DNA from: Rhodoferax sp.
GTDB lineage: Bacteria > Pseudomonadota > Gammaproteobacteria > Burkholderiales > Burkholderiaceae_C
Length of the DNA: 64,000 nt
Reading direction: 5' to 3'
Assembly: GCF_018780565.1 (NCBI RefSeq)
Contig: NZ_JADMJN010000010.1
Coordinates: 248,001 to 312,000 of the forward strand
In this document: positions 47,113 through 56,374 of the stretch, piece by piece
Numbering within the stretch: position 1 is the first letter of the stretch
How the letters are laid out: each line of letters starts with the position of its first letter
Made by a program: the position numbers and the translations under genes
The notes under the pieces: generated by a model
Database searches by the model: none
What the model saw: the letters and a program-made list of their open reading frames with translations, nothing else
What the model was told of the DNA's origin: nothing

Positions 47113-47639
47113 TCATGCGTCCCGGGCAGCAGTTGCTATTGCCTGCCAATCCCTTGTTCATCTGGGGCACCCTGATGGTGGCGATGGGCTTCAACATGTT
47201 GCAGAACATGGGCTTGTGGGGACGTGCCGCCTGGACACCGGACATTCTGGCGCTGGCCTTGGTCTTCTGGAGTATTCATCAGCCGCGGCGTGTTGGCATT
47301 GGCGTCGCCTTTCTGTTCGGTCTTCTCACCGATGTGCATCAAGGCGCGATGTTGGGGCAGCATGCGCTGGCCTATACGGTTCTGAGCTTTTTTGCCATCG
47401 CCATTCATCGCCGCCTGTTGTGGTTCACTGTGCCGTCACAGGCTTTGCAGGTTCTGCCCTTGTTCGTCGCGGCACATGCTATCGAACTAACCGTTCGACT
47501 GATGGCGGGCAGTACTTTTCCCGGCCTCCTGATGTTGCTGGCCCCTGTGCTTGAATCACTGTTGTGGCCTGTCGTGAGCGTCATTTTGCTGCTGCCGCAG
47601 CGAAGGGCTCCCAACCCCGATGCGCACAGACCGCTTTAA
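47109..47639 (+). CDS. mreD: Rod shape-determining protein MreD
   Basis: 176-aa polytopic inner-membrane protein with five or six helices, the usual size for MreD. LFGLLTDVHQGAMLGQHAL is the conserved family segment. It overlaps mreC (ATGA) and precedes mrdA by 12 bp, completing the shape operon. Confidence 0.93.
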   Translation: MIMRPGQQLLLPANPLFIWGTLMVAMGFNMLQNMGLWGRAAWTPDILALALVFWSIHQPRRVGIGVAFLFGLLTDVHQGAMLGQHALAYTVLSFFAIAIHRRLLWFTVPSQALQVLPLFVAAHAIELTVRLMAGSTFPGLLMLLAPVLESLLWPVVSVILLLPQRRAPNPDAHRPL

Positions 47640-47651
47640 GACAATAGCTAC

Positions 47652-49655
47652 ATGACGGAACTGCGCAATGTTGAGGCCGACCTGTCGCGCTTTCGCACGC
47701 GGGTGATTGCGGCCAGTCTGGCCGTCGTTATCGGGTTTGCGCTGCTGGCCTCGCGACTGGTGTACCTGCAGGTTGTGCGGCATGCCGATTTGCTGGAGCA
47801 GGCCGAGAACAACCGTACCGCCATTGTGCCGGTGGTGCCCAACCGGGGCCTCATTCTTGATCGCAACGGCATTGTGCTGGCCACCAACTACTCGGCCTAT
47901 ACGCTGGAAGTCACGCCCTCCAAGGTGGCCAACCTGGAGCAGACCATAGAAGACCTGACCCAGGTGCTGGACATTTCGACACGCGACCGGCGCCGTTTCA
48001 AGAAGCTGCTGGACGAGTCCAAAAGTTTCGAGTCGCTGCCTTTGCGCACCCGCCTCAGTGATCAAGAAGTGGCCCGGTTTGCGGCGCAGCGCTTTCGCTT
48101 CCCCGGCGTCGAGATCAAAGCCCGCTTGTTTCGAAACTACCCCTTTGGCGAACTGGCCAGCCACGTCATTGGCTATATCGGGCGCATCAATGAGTCGGAA
48201 AAAGAAAAGCTCGACGACTCGGAGGACCAAGCCAACTACCGCGGCACTGAATACATTGGCAAACTGGGCGTTGAGCAGAGTTTCGAGGCCCAGCTGCACG
48301 GCACCACGGGCGTCGACTCGATGGAGACCTCGGCCGGAGGACGCGCCACACGCCGACTGGCCAGCAGCCCCTCGACGCCTGGCCATACCGTCAAGCTGTC
48401 CATTGACATCAAACTGCAGCATATGGTGGAAGAGCTATTTGGCGAGCGACGCGGCGCGCTGGTGGCACTGGACCCCAAGACTGGCGAGGTACTGGCCTTT
48501 GTCAGCAAGCCCACCTTCGATCCCAACTTGTTCGTGGAAGGCATCGACAGCGAAAGCTGGCAGGCACTCAACGAATCACCGGACAAACCGTTGCTGAACC
48601 GGGCGCTACGCGGTACTTACCCGCCAGGCTCCACCTACAAGCCCTTCATGGCATTGGCCGCACTGGAAACCGGCTTTCGCACACCCGAGCAGTCCATTTC
48701 CGATCCCGGATTTTTCATGCTCGGCGGCCACCGGTTCCGTGATGACAAGGAGGGCGGCCACGGCACGGTCGACATGTACCGCTCCATCGTTCAGTCCTGC
48801 GACACCTATTACTACGTTCTGGCCAACGACATGGGTGTGGACCTCATTCATGACAATTTGCAGCGCTTTGGATTTGGGGAGCTGACTGGCATCGACATCT
48901 TCGGTGAGGTGCGCGGGCTGCTGCCATCCACCGCCTGGAAGCGCAAGGCCTACAAGCGCGCCGATCAGCAAAAATGGTATGCGGGCGAAACCATCTCGTT
49001 GGGCATCGGTCAGGGTTACAACAACTTCACCATGCTGCAACTGGCCTCAGCCACCGCCACGCTGGCCAACAATGGTGTCAAGATGAAGCCCCACCTGGTA
49101 CGGGAAGTGGTGGATATCATGACGCATGCCCCCACCACCACCACGAGGGAATCGGTGGGGGAAGTGATTGCCAAAGCCGAGAACATCGCCATCATCAAGA
49201 ACGCGCTGGTGGGCGTGAACATCGAGGGCACGGGCGCTGCCGCCTTTCGGGGTGCAGGCTATACCAGTGCCGGGAAAACCGGCACTGCCCAGGTGGTGCA
49301 AATCAAGCAGGGCGAAAAATATGTCGCCTCCAAGATGGAAGAGCGCTTTCGCGACCATGCCCTGTTCATGGCTTTTGCACCTGCGGAAGAACCCAAAATC
49401 GCACTGGCCATGATTGTGGAAAACGCCGGGTTTGGCGCTCAAAACTCAGCCCCTATTGCGCGCCGTGTTTTTGACTTCTGGCTGCTCAACCAATATCCCA
49501 GCGCAGAAGACATTACCGCCGTGCAAAAAGCCCAGGCACCAGCACCTATCGGCAAGCCGCGCACCCTCGCCGACATGCCATGGCCACCGCGTGCCGCCGT
49601 TTTGGGCGCCAGTTCCCCGGAAAAAGCCGCCAGCGCCGCAGCCGGCACCCGCTAG
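47652..49655 (+). CDS. mrdA: Penicillin-binding protein 2
   Basis: 667-aa class B transpeptidase of the elongasome. TM at about residues 17-38, pedestal domain with RGLILDRNG, then the transpeptidase domain: SxxK in PPGSTYKPF, SxN-equivalent SCDTYYY and KTG in SAGKTGTAQV. The Ala/Pro-rich C-terminus from about residue 625 is an unstructured tail. No rodA follows in the window; the next gene is on the other strand, so rodA, if present, lies elsewhere. Confidence 0.96.
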   Translation: MTELRNVEADLSRFRTRVIAASLAVVIGFALLASRLVYLQVVRHADLLEQAENNRTAIVPVVPNRGLILDRNGIVLATNYSAYTLEVTPSKVANLEQTIEDLTQVLDISTRDRRRFKKLLDESKSFESLPLRTRLSDQEVARFAAQRFRFPGVEIKARLFRNYPFGELASHVIGYIGRINESEKEKLDDSEDQANYRGTEYIGKLGVEQSFEAQLHGTTGVDSMETSAGGRATRRLASSPSTPGHTVKLSIDIKLQHMVEELFGERRGALVALDPKTGEVLAFVSKPTFDPNLFVEGIDSESWQALNESPDKPLLNRALRGTYPPGSTYKPFMALAALETGFRTPEQSISDPGFFMLGGHRFRDDKEGGHGTVDMYRSIVQSCDTYYYVLANDMGVDLIHDNLQRFGFGELTGIDIFGEVRGLLPSTAWKRKAYKRADQQKWYAGETISLGIGQGYNNFTMLQLASATATLANNGVKMKPHLVREVVDIMTHAPTTTTRESVGEVIAKAENIAIIKNALVGVNIEGTGAAAFRGAGYTSAGKTGTAQVVQIKQGEKYVASKMEERFRDHALFMAFAPAEEPKIALAMIVENAGFGAQNSAPIARRVFDFWLLNQYPSAEDITAVQKAQAPAPIGKPRTLADMPWPPRAAVLGASSPEKAASAAAGTR

Positions 49656-49683
49656 CGCAGCACAGGTGTCACGCCGCCGGCAT

Positions 49684-50442
49684 TCAGCGCAAAAAAGCGT
49701 CGTAGCCGGTCTTCAGAATCAGCGCGGATACCACCACGATAAAGACGGCGCGCACAAAACCTGTTCCATGCTTGAGCGCCATGCGGGTGCCCAGCAGGCT
49801 GCCCAGCACATTGGCCAGTGCCATGGCCAGCACAAAGTGCCACCAGATATGACCCTTGGCCACAAAGAGCATCAGCGCGGCCACATTGGTGCCAGTGTTG
49901 ACCAGCTTGGCCGATGCAGAGGCGCTGAGAAAGTCATAACCCAGCAGGCGGACAAACAGAAAAACCAGAAAACTGCCGGTCCCCGGCCCAAAGAAACCAT
50001 CGTAAAAACCAATCACCGCCCCGATAGCCGCCGCAATGCTGGCCTCCTTCGTGCCTGAAAATTGCGGCGCGTGGCTGCGGCCCAGGTCTTTGCGCGACAA
50101 GGTGTACAAGAGCACGGCCAGCAGGACCAGTGGCAGGGCTTTGCGCAAATAGTCGGGCGAGACCAGTGTGACCAGCCAGGCCCCGCCGAACGCGAACACA
50201 AATCCGGCGCCCGCTGCGGGCAGCAAGGCAGACCAGCGCATCTCCACGCGGCGGCTGAATTGCCAGGTGGCAAACCCCGTGCCCCAGACCGATGCGCCTT
50301 TGTTGGTGCCAAACAGGGTGGCAGGGTGAGCGGCGGGGAAAGTCGCGAACAAGGCAGGCACCAGAATCAGGCCGCCGCCCCCCACGATCGAATCCACAAA
50401 ACCGGCCAGGAGCGAGGCCAGCGAGACAATGAACAATTCCAT
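49684..50442 (-). CDS. TauE/SafE family sulfite exporter-like membrane protein
   Basis: 252-aa polytopic protein with about eight helices. GFVDSIVGGGGLILVPALF and the second-repeat GFYDGFFGPGTGSFLVFLFV are the paired TauE/SafE motifs; the two halves are inverted repeats of the fold. Family members export sulfite, sulfoacetate or other anions. No sulfur gene is near, so the substrate is open. Convergent with mrdA. Confidence 0.9.
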   Translation of the reverse strand: MELFIVSLASLLAGFVDSIVGGGGLILVPALFATFPAAHPATLFGTNKGASVWGTGFATWQFSRRVEMRWSALLPAAGAGFVFAFGGAWLVTLVSPDYLRKALPLVLLAVLLYTLSRKDLGRSHAPQFSGTKEASIAAAIGAVIGFYDGFFGPGTGSFLVFLFVRLLGYDFLSASASAKLVNTGTNVAALMLFVAKGHIWWHFVLAMALANVLGSLLGTRMALKHGTGFVRAVFIVVVSALILKTGYDAFLR

Positions 50443-50544
50443 GCTTTGATTGTCTCACCCGGACTCATGGCTCGAATGCTACTCAATTGATAGCTAAAAA
50501 CACAACAACTACGAGGGCGCGGTGGCATTTTTGAAACAAAAAAA

Positions 50545-50570
50545 GGCACCGGGGTTTCCGGTGCCTTTTT
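50545..50570. terminator. Bidirectional rho-independent terminator
   Basis: 8-bp stem GGCACCGG/CCGGTGCC with a 5-nt loop. Five T follow on the plus strand and seven T on the minus strand. On the minus strand it ends transcription from the GMC oxidoreductase gene, which stops at 50727. The rest of 50443-50726 holds no gene; an AATTGATAGCT piece near 50485 resembles the arms of the intergenic repeats. Confidence 0.85.
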
Positions 50571-50726
50571 CGGGATGCAACTGCTTGTGGCTGCATCCAT
50601 TTGATTTTGCCCCTGCGGGCTTGTCTCCAGGGCCTCTCACCTTCAGCGAGCCTGTGGCCCGTTGACGATTGGCAGAACTTTACACGGCAACGCACGCCGC
50701 CACATCGGGGCTAACCCTTTCAGGAT

Positions 50727-52451
50727 TTACCCTTTCATGCGCGCAATGGCGTCTTCCACAATCCACTGCGCTGCCTTTTCCGCAATCATCAGCGTGGGCG
50801 AATTGGTGTTGCCACTGGTAATCAGGGGCATCACACCGGCATCGACCACCCGCAAGCCGGCAATCAGGCCGCCCTGGCCGCGAACCCGCAGGCGCGAATC
50901 CACGACCGCCATGGGATCGTCCGCCGCCCCCATCTTGGTGGTGCCCACCGGGTGAAAAATAGTGGTGGCAATGTCGCCCGCCAGTTTGGCCAGATCTGCG
51001 TCGGACTGGTACTGGACGCCGGGCTTCCACTCCTGGGGCTGGTACTTGGCCAGCGCCGGTTGGGCCACGATCTTGCGTGTCACGCGCAGCGAATCCGCCG
51101 CCACCTTGCGGTCGGCCTCGGTGCTCAGGTAATTGGGCGCGATGGCCGGGGCATCCTCAAACTTGTCGCTCTTGATCTGCACCGTGCCGCGGCTGGTGGG
51201 GTTGAGGTTGCACACACTGGCGGTGAACGCATTGAAGCTGTGCAGCGGTTCGCCAAACGCGTCCAGGCTCAAGGGCTGCACGTGGTACTCGATGTTGGGG
51301 TGCGGCTGCGCGGGATCGCTGCGGGTGAAAGCCCCCAGCTGCGACGGCGCCATACTCATGGGGCCGCTGCGCTTGAAGGCGTACTCCAGCCCGATCATGG
51401 CTTTGCCCCACAGCGAATTGGCCTGCGTGTTGAGCGTCTTGACACCATCGACCTTGAACACGGACCGGATTTGAAGGTGGTCCTGCAAATTGGCACCCAC
51501 CCCAGGCGCGTCATGCACCACCGCAATACCGTGCTGCTGCAGCAGTGCGGCAGGACCAATGCCGGAGAGTTGCAGAATCTGGGGGGACCCAATGCTGCCG
51601 GCACTGAGGATGACTTCCCCCCTGGCGGTGGCCGTGATCATTTCCCCATTGGCGCACACCTGCACACCGGTGCAACGCTGGCTGCCATCGGGCTGTGTTT
51701 CAAACGCCAGGCGGGCCACCTGGGCCGAGGTCCACATCTCGAAATTGGGCCGTGCGTAACAGACGGGGCGCAAGAAGGCCTTGGCTGTGTTCCAGCGCCA
51801 GCCCTCGCGCTGATTCACTTCGAAATAACCCACACCCTCGTTGTTGCCCCGGTTGAAGTCCTCGCTGGCGGGAATGCCTGCCTGCTGCGCAGCCTGTGAG
51901 AAGGCGTCCAGCACGTCCCAGCGCAAGCGCTGCTTTTCCACCCGCCATTCGCCACCCGCGTTGCGATGGCGCAGCACCTTGCGATACAGGGTCTCCCCAT
52001 CGCGCATCAATTCCGGAGCCACACCGCGTGCGCCGTGCAGGGCATTGGCACCCTTGTGATGGTCTTCGTGCAGCATGAAATACGGCAGCGAGTGGTCCCA
52101 GGTCCAGGCATCGTCGCCAGTAAGCTGCGCCCACTGGTCGTAATCGCGTGACTGGCCGCGCATGTAGATCATGCCGTTGATGCTGCTGCACCCACCCAAT
52201 GTCTTGCCGCGCGGGTAACGCAATGAACGGCCATTGAGGCCGGCATCAGGCTCTGTGTTGTAGAGCCAGTCGGTTCGCGGGTTGCCAATGCAATACAGGT
52301 AGCCCACCGGGATGTGAATCCAGTGGTAGTCGTCCTTGCGCCCGGCCTCGATCAGCAAGACCCGTTTGCTGGCGTCCGCCGAAAGCCGGTTGGCCAGCAG
52401 GCAGCCCGCGGTGCCGGCACCGATGATGATGTAGTCGAAAGTAGTGCTCAT
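50727..52451 (-). CDS. GMC family FAD-dependent oxidoreductase (choline/alcohol dehydrogenase type)
   Basis: 574-aa flavoprotein. FAD-binding YIIIGAGTAGCLLANRLS at the N-terminus, GMC signature 1 around GKTLGGCSSINGMIYMRGQ, signature 2 GSIGSPQILQLSGIG, and the C-terminal catalytic His/Asn region FHPVGTTKMG and GNTNSPTLMIAEKAA. Similar to AlkJ-type alcohol dehydrogenases and choline dehydrogenase. It is divergent from the LysR regulator at 52620, which is the likely controller. Alcohol substrate not determinable. Confidence 0.92.
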   Translation of the reverse strand: MSTTFDYIIIGAGTAGCLLANRLSADASKRVLLIEAGRKDDYHWIHIPVGYLYCIGNPRTDWLYNTEPDAGLNGRSLRYPRGKTLGGCSSINGMIYMRGQSRDYDQWAQLTGDDAWTWDHSLPYFMLHEDHHKGANALHGARGVAPELMRDGETLYRKVLRHRNAGGEWRVEKQRLRWDVLDAFSQAAQQAGIPASEDFNRGNNEGVGYFEVNQREGWRWNTAKAFLRPVCYARPNFEMWTSAQVARLAFETQPDGSQRCTGVQVCANGEMITATARGEVILSAGSIGSPQILQLSGIGPAALLQQHGIAVVHDAPGVGANLQDHLQIRSVFKVDGVKTLNTQANSLWGKAMIGLEYAFKRSGPMSMAPSQLGAFTRSDPAQPHPNIEYHVQPLSLDAFGEPLHSFNAFTASVCNLNPTSRGTVQIKSDKFEDAPAIAPNYLSTEADRKVAADSLRVTRKIVAQPALAKYQPQEWKPGVQYQSDADLAKLAGDIATTIFHPVGTTKMGAADDPMAVVDSRLRVRGQGGLIAGLRVVDAGVMPLITSGNTNSPTLMIAEKAAQWIVEDAIARMKG

Positions 52452-52569
52452 GGCGAGAGCTTACTTGGCCGCAGGCGCAGCAGGCCGACAGGCAGCGTCA
52501 GACCAGAATTTGATATTTATATTTTTCATAACCAACCGCCTTCAAAAAACGCAAGTTTCGCCAAAGGCC

Positions 52570-52584
52570 ATTGAAATTGCCAAT
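52570..52584 (+). promoter_or_regulatory. Candidate LysR-type operator
   Basis: ATTG-AAATTGC-CAAT, an interrupted palindrome with a T-N11-A core, lies in the AT-rich 168-bp region between the divergent GMC oxidoreductase and LysR genes. Position and form fit LysR-type autoregulated binding sites; there is no functional evidence. Confidence 0.35.
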
Positions 52585-52619
52585 GAATTCGACAAAATGA
52601 TGATATAAATTATTTACAT

Positions 52620-53510
52620 ATGACTGACATCGCCGATCCTCACATCCTGCGCGCCTTTGTGGCGGTGGCGCGGGAAGGCAATGTTTCGCGTGCAGCGCTG
52701 CGCCTTCACCTGAGCCAGCCGGCCGTGAGCCTGCAACTCAAGAGCCTGGCGGAAAGTACCGGCCTGATCTTGTTCACGCGCGCACCGCATGGCCTGACGC
52801 TGACCCGCGACGGGCTGGCCCTGTTGCCCCAAGCCGAGAAGGCCCTGCAGTCCCTGGCAGACTTCAGCCAGGCCGCTCACCGGCTGCACAGCACCGTACG
52901 CGGGCGCCTGCGCATCGGCACCATCCTCGACCCTGAATTCACCCGCCTCGGTGCTTTTCTGAAAGAGTTGGTGGAGACCGCCCCGCAGATTGAAACCGAG
53001 TTGCGCCAGGGCATGAGCGGCGAGGTCCTTGCGCAGGTGGCCCATGGCGGACTCGACATCGGTTTTCACCTCGGACCGCTGGATGATGCGCAGGCCTTTG
53101 AAATCAAGATACTGTCCCACATCACCTACCGGGTGCTGGCACCTGCAGGCTGGGGCGAGCAGGTGCTGGGGCGCGACTGGAAGGCGCTGGCAGCATTGCC
53201 CTGGCTGTCAACGCCCGCGGCCTCGGCCCATCACCGCATGCTGGCCAGCGTATTCGACCCACTGGGCGTAAAGCCACGCCGGGTGGCCCTGGTGGACCAG
53301 GAGGCCTCCATGCTTGATCTGGTCCGATCCGGTGTGGGGCTGAGCCTGGTGCGGGACGCCATTGCCATTGCCGAGGCGCAAGCCAGGGGTTTGGTGATTG
53401 CCGACAAGGTCAGCCTGGACTGCCGGCTGAGCTTCCTCTGCCTGAAAACCCGCATGGCCGATCCGGTGGTGATCAGCGCCTGGACAGCGCTGAACAAGGT
53501 GTGGCGCTAA
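52620..53510 (+). CDS. LysR-family transcriptional regulator
   Basis: 296 aa. N-terminal winged helix-turn-helix (LRAFVAVAREGNVSRAALRLHLSQPAVSLQLKSLAES, in part) and a C-terminal periplasmic-binding-like effector domain from about residue 90 (GRLRIGTILDPEF). Standard length. Divergent from the GMC oxidoreductase, which it probably regulates in response to a substrate or product of that enzyme. Confidence 0.92.
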   Translation: MTDIADPHILRAFVAVAREGNVSRAALRLHLSQPAVSLQLKSLAESTGLILFTRAPHGLTLTRDGLALLPQAEKALQSLADFSQAAHRLHSTVRGRLRIGTILDPEFTRLGAFLKELVETAPQIETELRQGMSGEVLAQVAHGGLDIGFHLGPLDDAQAFEIKILSHITYRVLAPAGWGEQVLGRDWKALAALPWLSTPAASAHHRMLASVFDPLGVKPRRVALVDQEASMLDLVRSGVGLSLVRDAIAIAEAQARGLVIADKVSLDCRLSFLCLKTRMADPVVISAWTALNKVWR

Positions 53511-53530
53511 GGCGCCCCCTGAAACCGGCC

Positions 53531-54319
53531 TTATTGCCCGGCCCAGTTGGGCTTGCGCTTTTCCTGAAACGCTTTCTGTCCTTCTTTGGCGTCATCGGTC
53601 AGGGTGAACAACGCAATCTGGCTTTCGGTGAAAGACATTGACTCCTCAAACGCCATGGCTTCCACTTTCTTCATGGTGTAGAGCCCGCGCCGGATGGCTG
53701 CAGGCGACTTGTCGAGCAGGCGCTCCAGCAGCCACTGCAGCTTGGCATCCACATCGTCGTCCACATAGTTCACCAACCCCACCTCCAGGGCCTGCGCCGA
53801 AGTGATGGGCTCGCCGGTCAGGCACATCTCGCTGAGTACGCGCCGCGGGATCAAATGCTGCAACACACTCAGCACCTGGGCCGGGAACACGCCGACCTTG
53901 ACTTCGGGCAGGCCAAACACAGCATGCCGCGCAGCCACGGCCATGTCGCACATGGACATCAACCCCATGCCACCGGCCATGCAGGCGCCGTTCACGCGGG
54001 CAATCAGCGGTACGTAGCTGGCGCGCGCCACACGCAGCAACTGCGCCAGGTGCCCATGCGGCTCGGAATAGTCGGTGGTGAAAGCATTGGCACTCTGCAA
54101 GTCAGCGCCGGCACAAAACGCCTTCACGCCCGCGCCGGTGATCACGATGGCGCGGATATCGCGCCGGGATTGCGCTGCTGAAATGGCCTGCGTCATGGCC
54201 GCCAACACACCATGGCTCATGGCGTTGCGACGCTCTTCGCGGGTGATGGTGAGCCACAGCACCGGGCCACGTTGTTCAACACTCAGCTCGGGGTTGGATG
54301 CAAAGGCGGAATTACTCAT
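53531..54319 (-). CDS. Enoyl-CoA hydratase/isomerase family protein
   Basis: 262-aa crotonase. REERRNAMS, oxyanion FCAGADLQS and the Glu-containing LPEVKVGVFPAQV are visible, so at least one catalytic Glu is kept. Start 54319 is set by GGAG upstream; an in-frame start 21 bp earlier lacks support. It is convergent with the LysR gene and divergent from the Mla operon. Substrate unknown. Confidence 0.88.
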   Translation of the reverse strand: MSNSAFASNPELSVEQRGPVLWLTITREERRNAMSHGVLAAMTQAISAAQSRRDIRAIVITGAGVKAFCAGADLQSANAFTTDYSEPHGHLAQLLRVARASYVPLIARVNGACMAGGMGLMSMCDMAVAARHAVFGLPEVKVGVFPAQVLSVLQHLIPRRVLSEMCLTGEPITSAQALEVGLVNYVDDDVDAKLQWLLERLLDKSPAAIRRGLYTMKKVEAMAFEESMSFTESQIALFTLTDDAKEGQKAFQEKRKPNWAGQ

Positions 54320-54438
54320 GATGTCTCCTGTTGGGGCCATTTTGCCGCAAGGGCCGGGGTGCCTGTGCCACTGTCGGAGATCGCTGCGGGCTTTGGCGTT
54401 ACGATGGAAGGCCCTACCCTTTTGAGTCAGCGCCCGCC

Positions 54439-55569
54439 ATGGAGGACACCATCCCTCGCATCACCCGCCAGGCCACGCCGGACCATCCGGCCGTGGTGCT
54501 GTCGGGATGTTGGACCGCGGCGCGACTGGCCGAGCCCACGGTGTGGTCCGGCATTGAATCCGATCTCAACGCCTTTGACACACCCGAGATAAGCCGCTGG
54601 ACATGGGATTTGCAGGGGCTGCAAAAGCTCGACCACACCGGCGCACAAGTGCTGTGGAACGCCTGGGGCCACCGTTGGCCCGACAAGCTGCTGGTGCTTG
54701 ATGCCCAGCGCGCCATGCTGACGCGAGTAGCCCACTACACCGTGCCGCCGCCCCCGGCTCGCAAGACCTCGGCCTGGCAGGCGTTTTTGTTGCTGGGCAG
54801 CAAACTGTGGTTCCTCATTGACCATGCCCGGGATCTATTGCGCCTGGTGGGCCAGCTGCTGATTGACTTCGTCCGGCTGGCACGCGCACCGGGCAAAGGC
54901 CCCTGGCGTGATGTCTCGGGCCACCTGTATCACATCGGCGCCACGGCATTGCCCATTACCGCGCTGGTCGGCTTTCTGATTGGCGTGGTGCTGGCCTACC
55001 TGATGTCCCAGCAGTTGCGCCAGTTTGGTGCCGATGCTTTCATCGTCAACATCCTGGGCATTTCGCTGATCCGCGAATTGGGCCCCGTGCTGGCCGCGAT
55101 CCTGATTGCAGGGCGCTCGGGCTCGGCCATCACCGCACAGATCGGCGTGATGCGCGTGACCGAAGAACTCGATGCCATGCGTGTGATGGGTATCCCCCAG
55201 GGCTACCGGCTGGTGATGCCGCGTGCCATGGCCATGGCATTGGCCATGCCCTTGCTGACCGTCTGGACGACGCTGGCCGCACTGCTGGGCGGCATGCTGG
55301 CCTCGGACCTGGTGATGGGCGTAACCCCTGCCTACTTTTTCAGCGCCCTGCCGCGCGCCGTGCAAGTGTCCAACCTGTTCCTCGCAATGGGGAAATCTGT
55401 TGTGTTCGGCCTGCTGATTGCGCTGATTGGTTGCCACTACGGCTTGCGCGTCAAACCCAACACCGAGAGCCTGGGGCAAGGCACCACGGCCTCGGTGGTG
55501 AGCTCCATCACCATGGTGATTCTGGTGGACGCCCTGTTTGCCGTCGTGTTCAAGGACATTGGCATATGA
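54439..55569 (+). CDS. mlaE: MlaE-type ABC transporter permease with N-terminal STAS-like domain
   Basis: 376 aa. Residues 1 to about 100 form an MlaB/STAS-like domain (PAVVLSGCWTAARL, LDHTGAQVLWNAWG), fused to an MlaE permease with about five helices (GFLIGVVLAYLMSQQLRQFGA, RELGPVLAAILIAGRSGSAITAQIG, in part). It moves phospholipids across the inner membrane together with the ATPase and MCE protein downstream. In E. coli MlaB is a separate protein; here the fusion replaces it. ATG 54439 is chosen; overlap with the ATPase gene is 4 bp. Confidence 0.92.
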   Translation: MEDTIPRITRQATPDHPAVVLSGCWTAARLAEPTVWSGIESDLNAFDTPEISRWTWDLQGLQKLDHTGAQVLWNAWGHRWPDKLLVLDAQRAMLTRVAHYTVPPPPARKTSAWQAFLLLGSKLWFLIDHARDLLRLVGQLLIDFVRLARAPGKGPWRDVSGHLYHIGATALPITALVGFLIGVVLAYLMSQQLRQFGADAFIVNILGISLIRELGPVLAAILIAGRSGSAITAQIGVMRVTEELDAMRVMGIPQGYRLVMPRAMAMALAMPLLTVWTTLAALLGGMLASDLVMGVTPAYFFSALPRAVQVSNLFLAMGKSVVFGLLIALIGCHYGLRVKPNTESLGQGTTASVVSSITMVILVDALFAVVFKDIGI

Positions 55570-56363
55570 GCGCACCCGTTGAGCCCGTAGTGCAGATCGA
55601 CAAGCTCTGGTCGGTGTTTCGCAGCGCAGGGCAGGCGGCGGTGGTTCACCAGGACCTGGATCTCAGCATTGCGGCGGGCGAGTTGCTGTCCATCGTGGGC
55701 GGATCCGGCAGTGGCAAGACCGTTTTGCTGCGCCAGATTCTGGGGCTGGAGAAACCTGCCCGCGGGCGCGTTACCGTGCTGGGCAAGCCGGCTTCAGAGC
55801 TGGGCAACGAGGGGGCGGCCAGCCGCGTGGGCATGCTGTTCCAGCACGGCGCCCTGTTTTCTGCGTTCACGGTGCTGGAAAACATTGCCTTCCCGCTGCG
55901 CGAACTCAATCAATTGCCTCGCGCGCTGATTCGCGACGCCGCCATGGTGAAGCTGCAGATGGTCGGACTGGACCCCTCACAGGCACACAAGATGCCGGCG
56001 GACCTATCGGGCGGCATGGTCAAGCGCGTCGCCCTGGCGCGGGCCCTGATCATGGATCCACCGCTGCTGCTGCTCGACGAGCCCACCGCCGGGCTGGACC
56101 CCGACAGCGCCGATGCCTTTTGCGCGCTCTTGCGATCCCTGCACCGCGAACTCGGCCTGACCGTGGTGATGGTGACGCACGACCTGGATACCCTGTTCGA
56201 ACTCAGCACGCGCATTGCCGTGGTGGCCGACAAGCACATCATCGTGAGTGGGGCGCCCAAAGAGGTGATTGCCTACCCGCACCCCTTCATTCATGACTTC
56301 TTTCTGGGAGAACGGGGGCAGCGGGCCATGGAGTTGTTGCGCGAATACCCCTTCGCAGTGTAG
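55566..56363 (+). CDS. mlaF: MlaF-type ABC transporter ATP-binding protein
   Basis: 265-aa ABC ATPase. Walker A GGSGSGKTVLL, Q-loop in LFQHGALF, signature LSGGMVKRVALAR, Walker B LLLLDEPTAGLD and the H-loop in VTHDLDT. The C-terminal extension (FLGERGQRAMELL) is typical of MlaF. ATGA overlap with the permease gene; MlaD follows after 11 bp. Powers lipid transport for outer-membrane asymmetry. Confidence 0.94.
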   Translation: MSAPVEPVVQIDKLWSVFRSAGQAAVVHQDLDLSIAAGELLSIVGGSGSGKTVLLRQILGLEKPARGRVTVLGKPASELGNEGAASRVGMLFQHGALFSAFTVLENIAFPLRELNQLPRALIRDAAMVKLQMVGLDPSQAHKMPADLSGGMVKRVALARALIMDPPLLLLDEPTAGLDPDSADAFCALLRSLHRELGLTVVMVTHDLDTLFELSTRIAVVADKHIIVSGAPKEVIAYPHPFIHDFFLGERGQRAMELLREYPFAV

Positions 56364-56374
56364 AAAGAGAACTT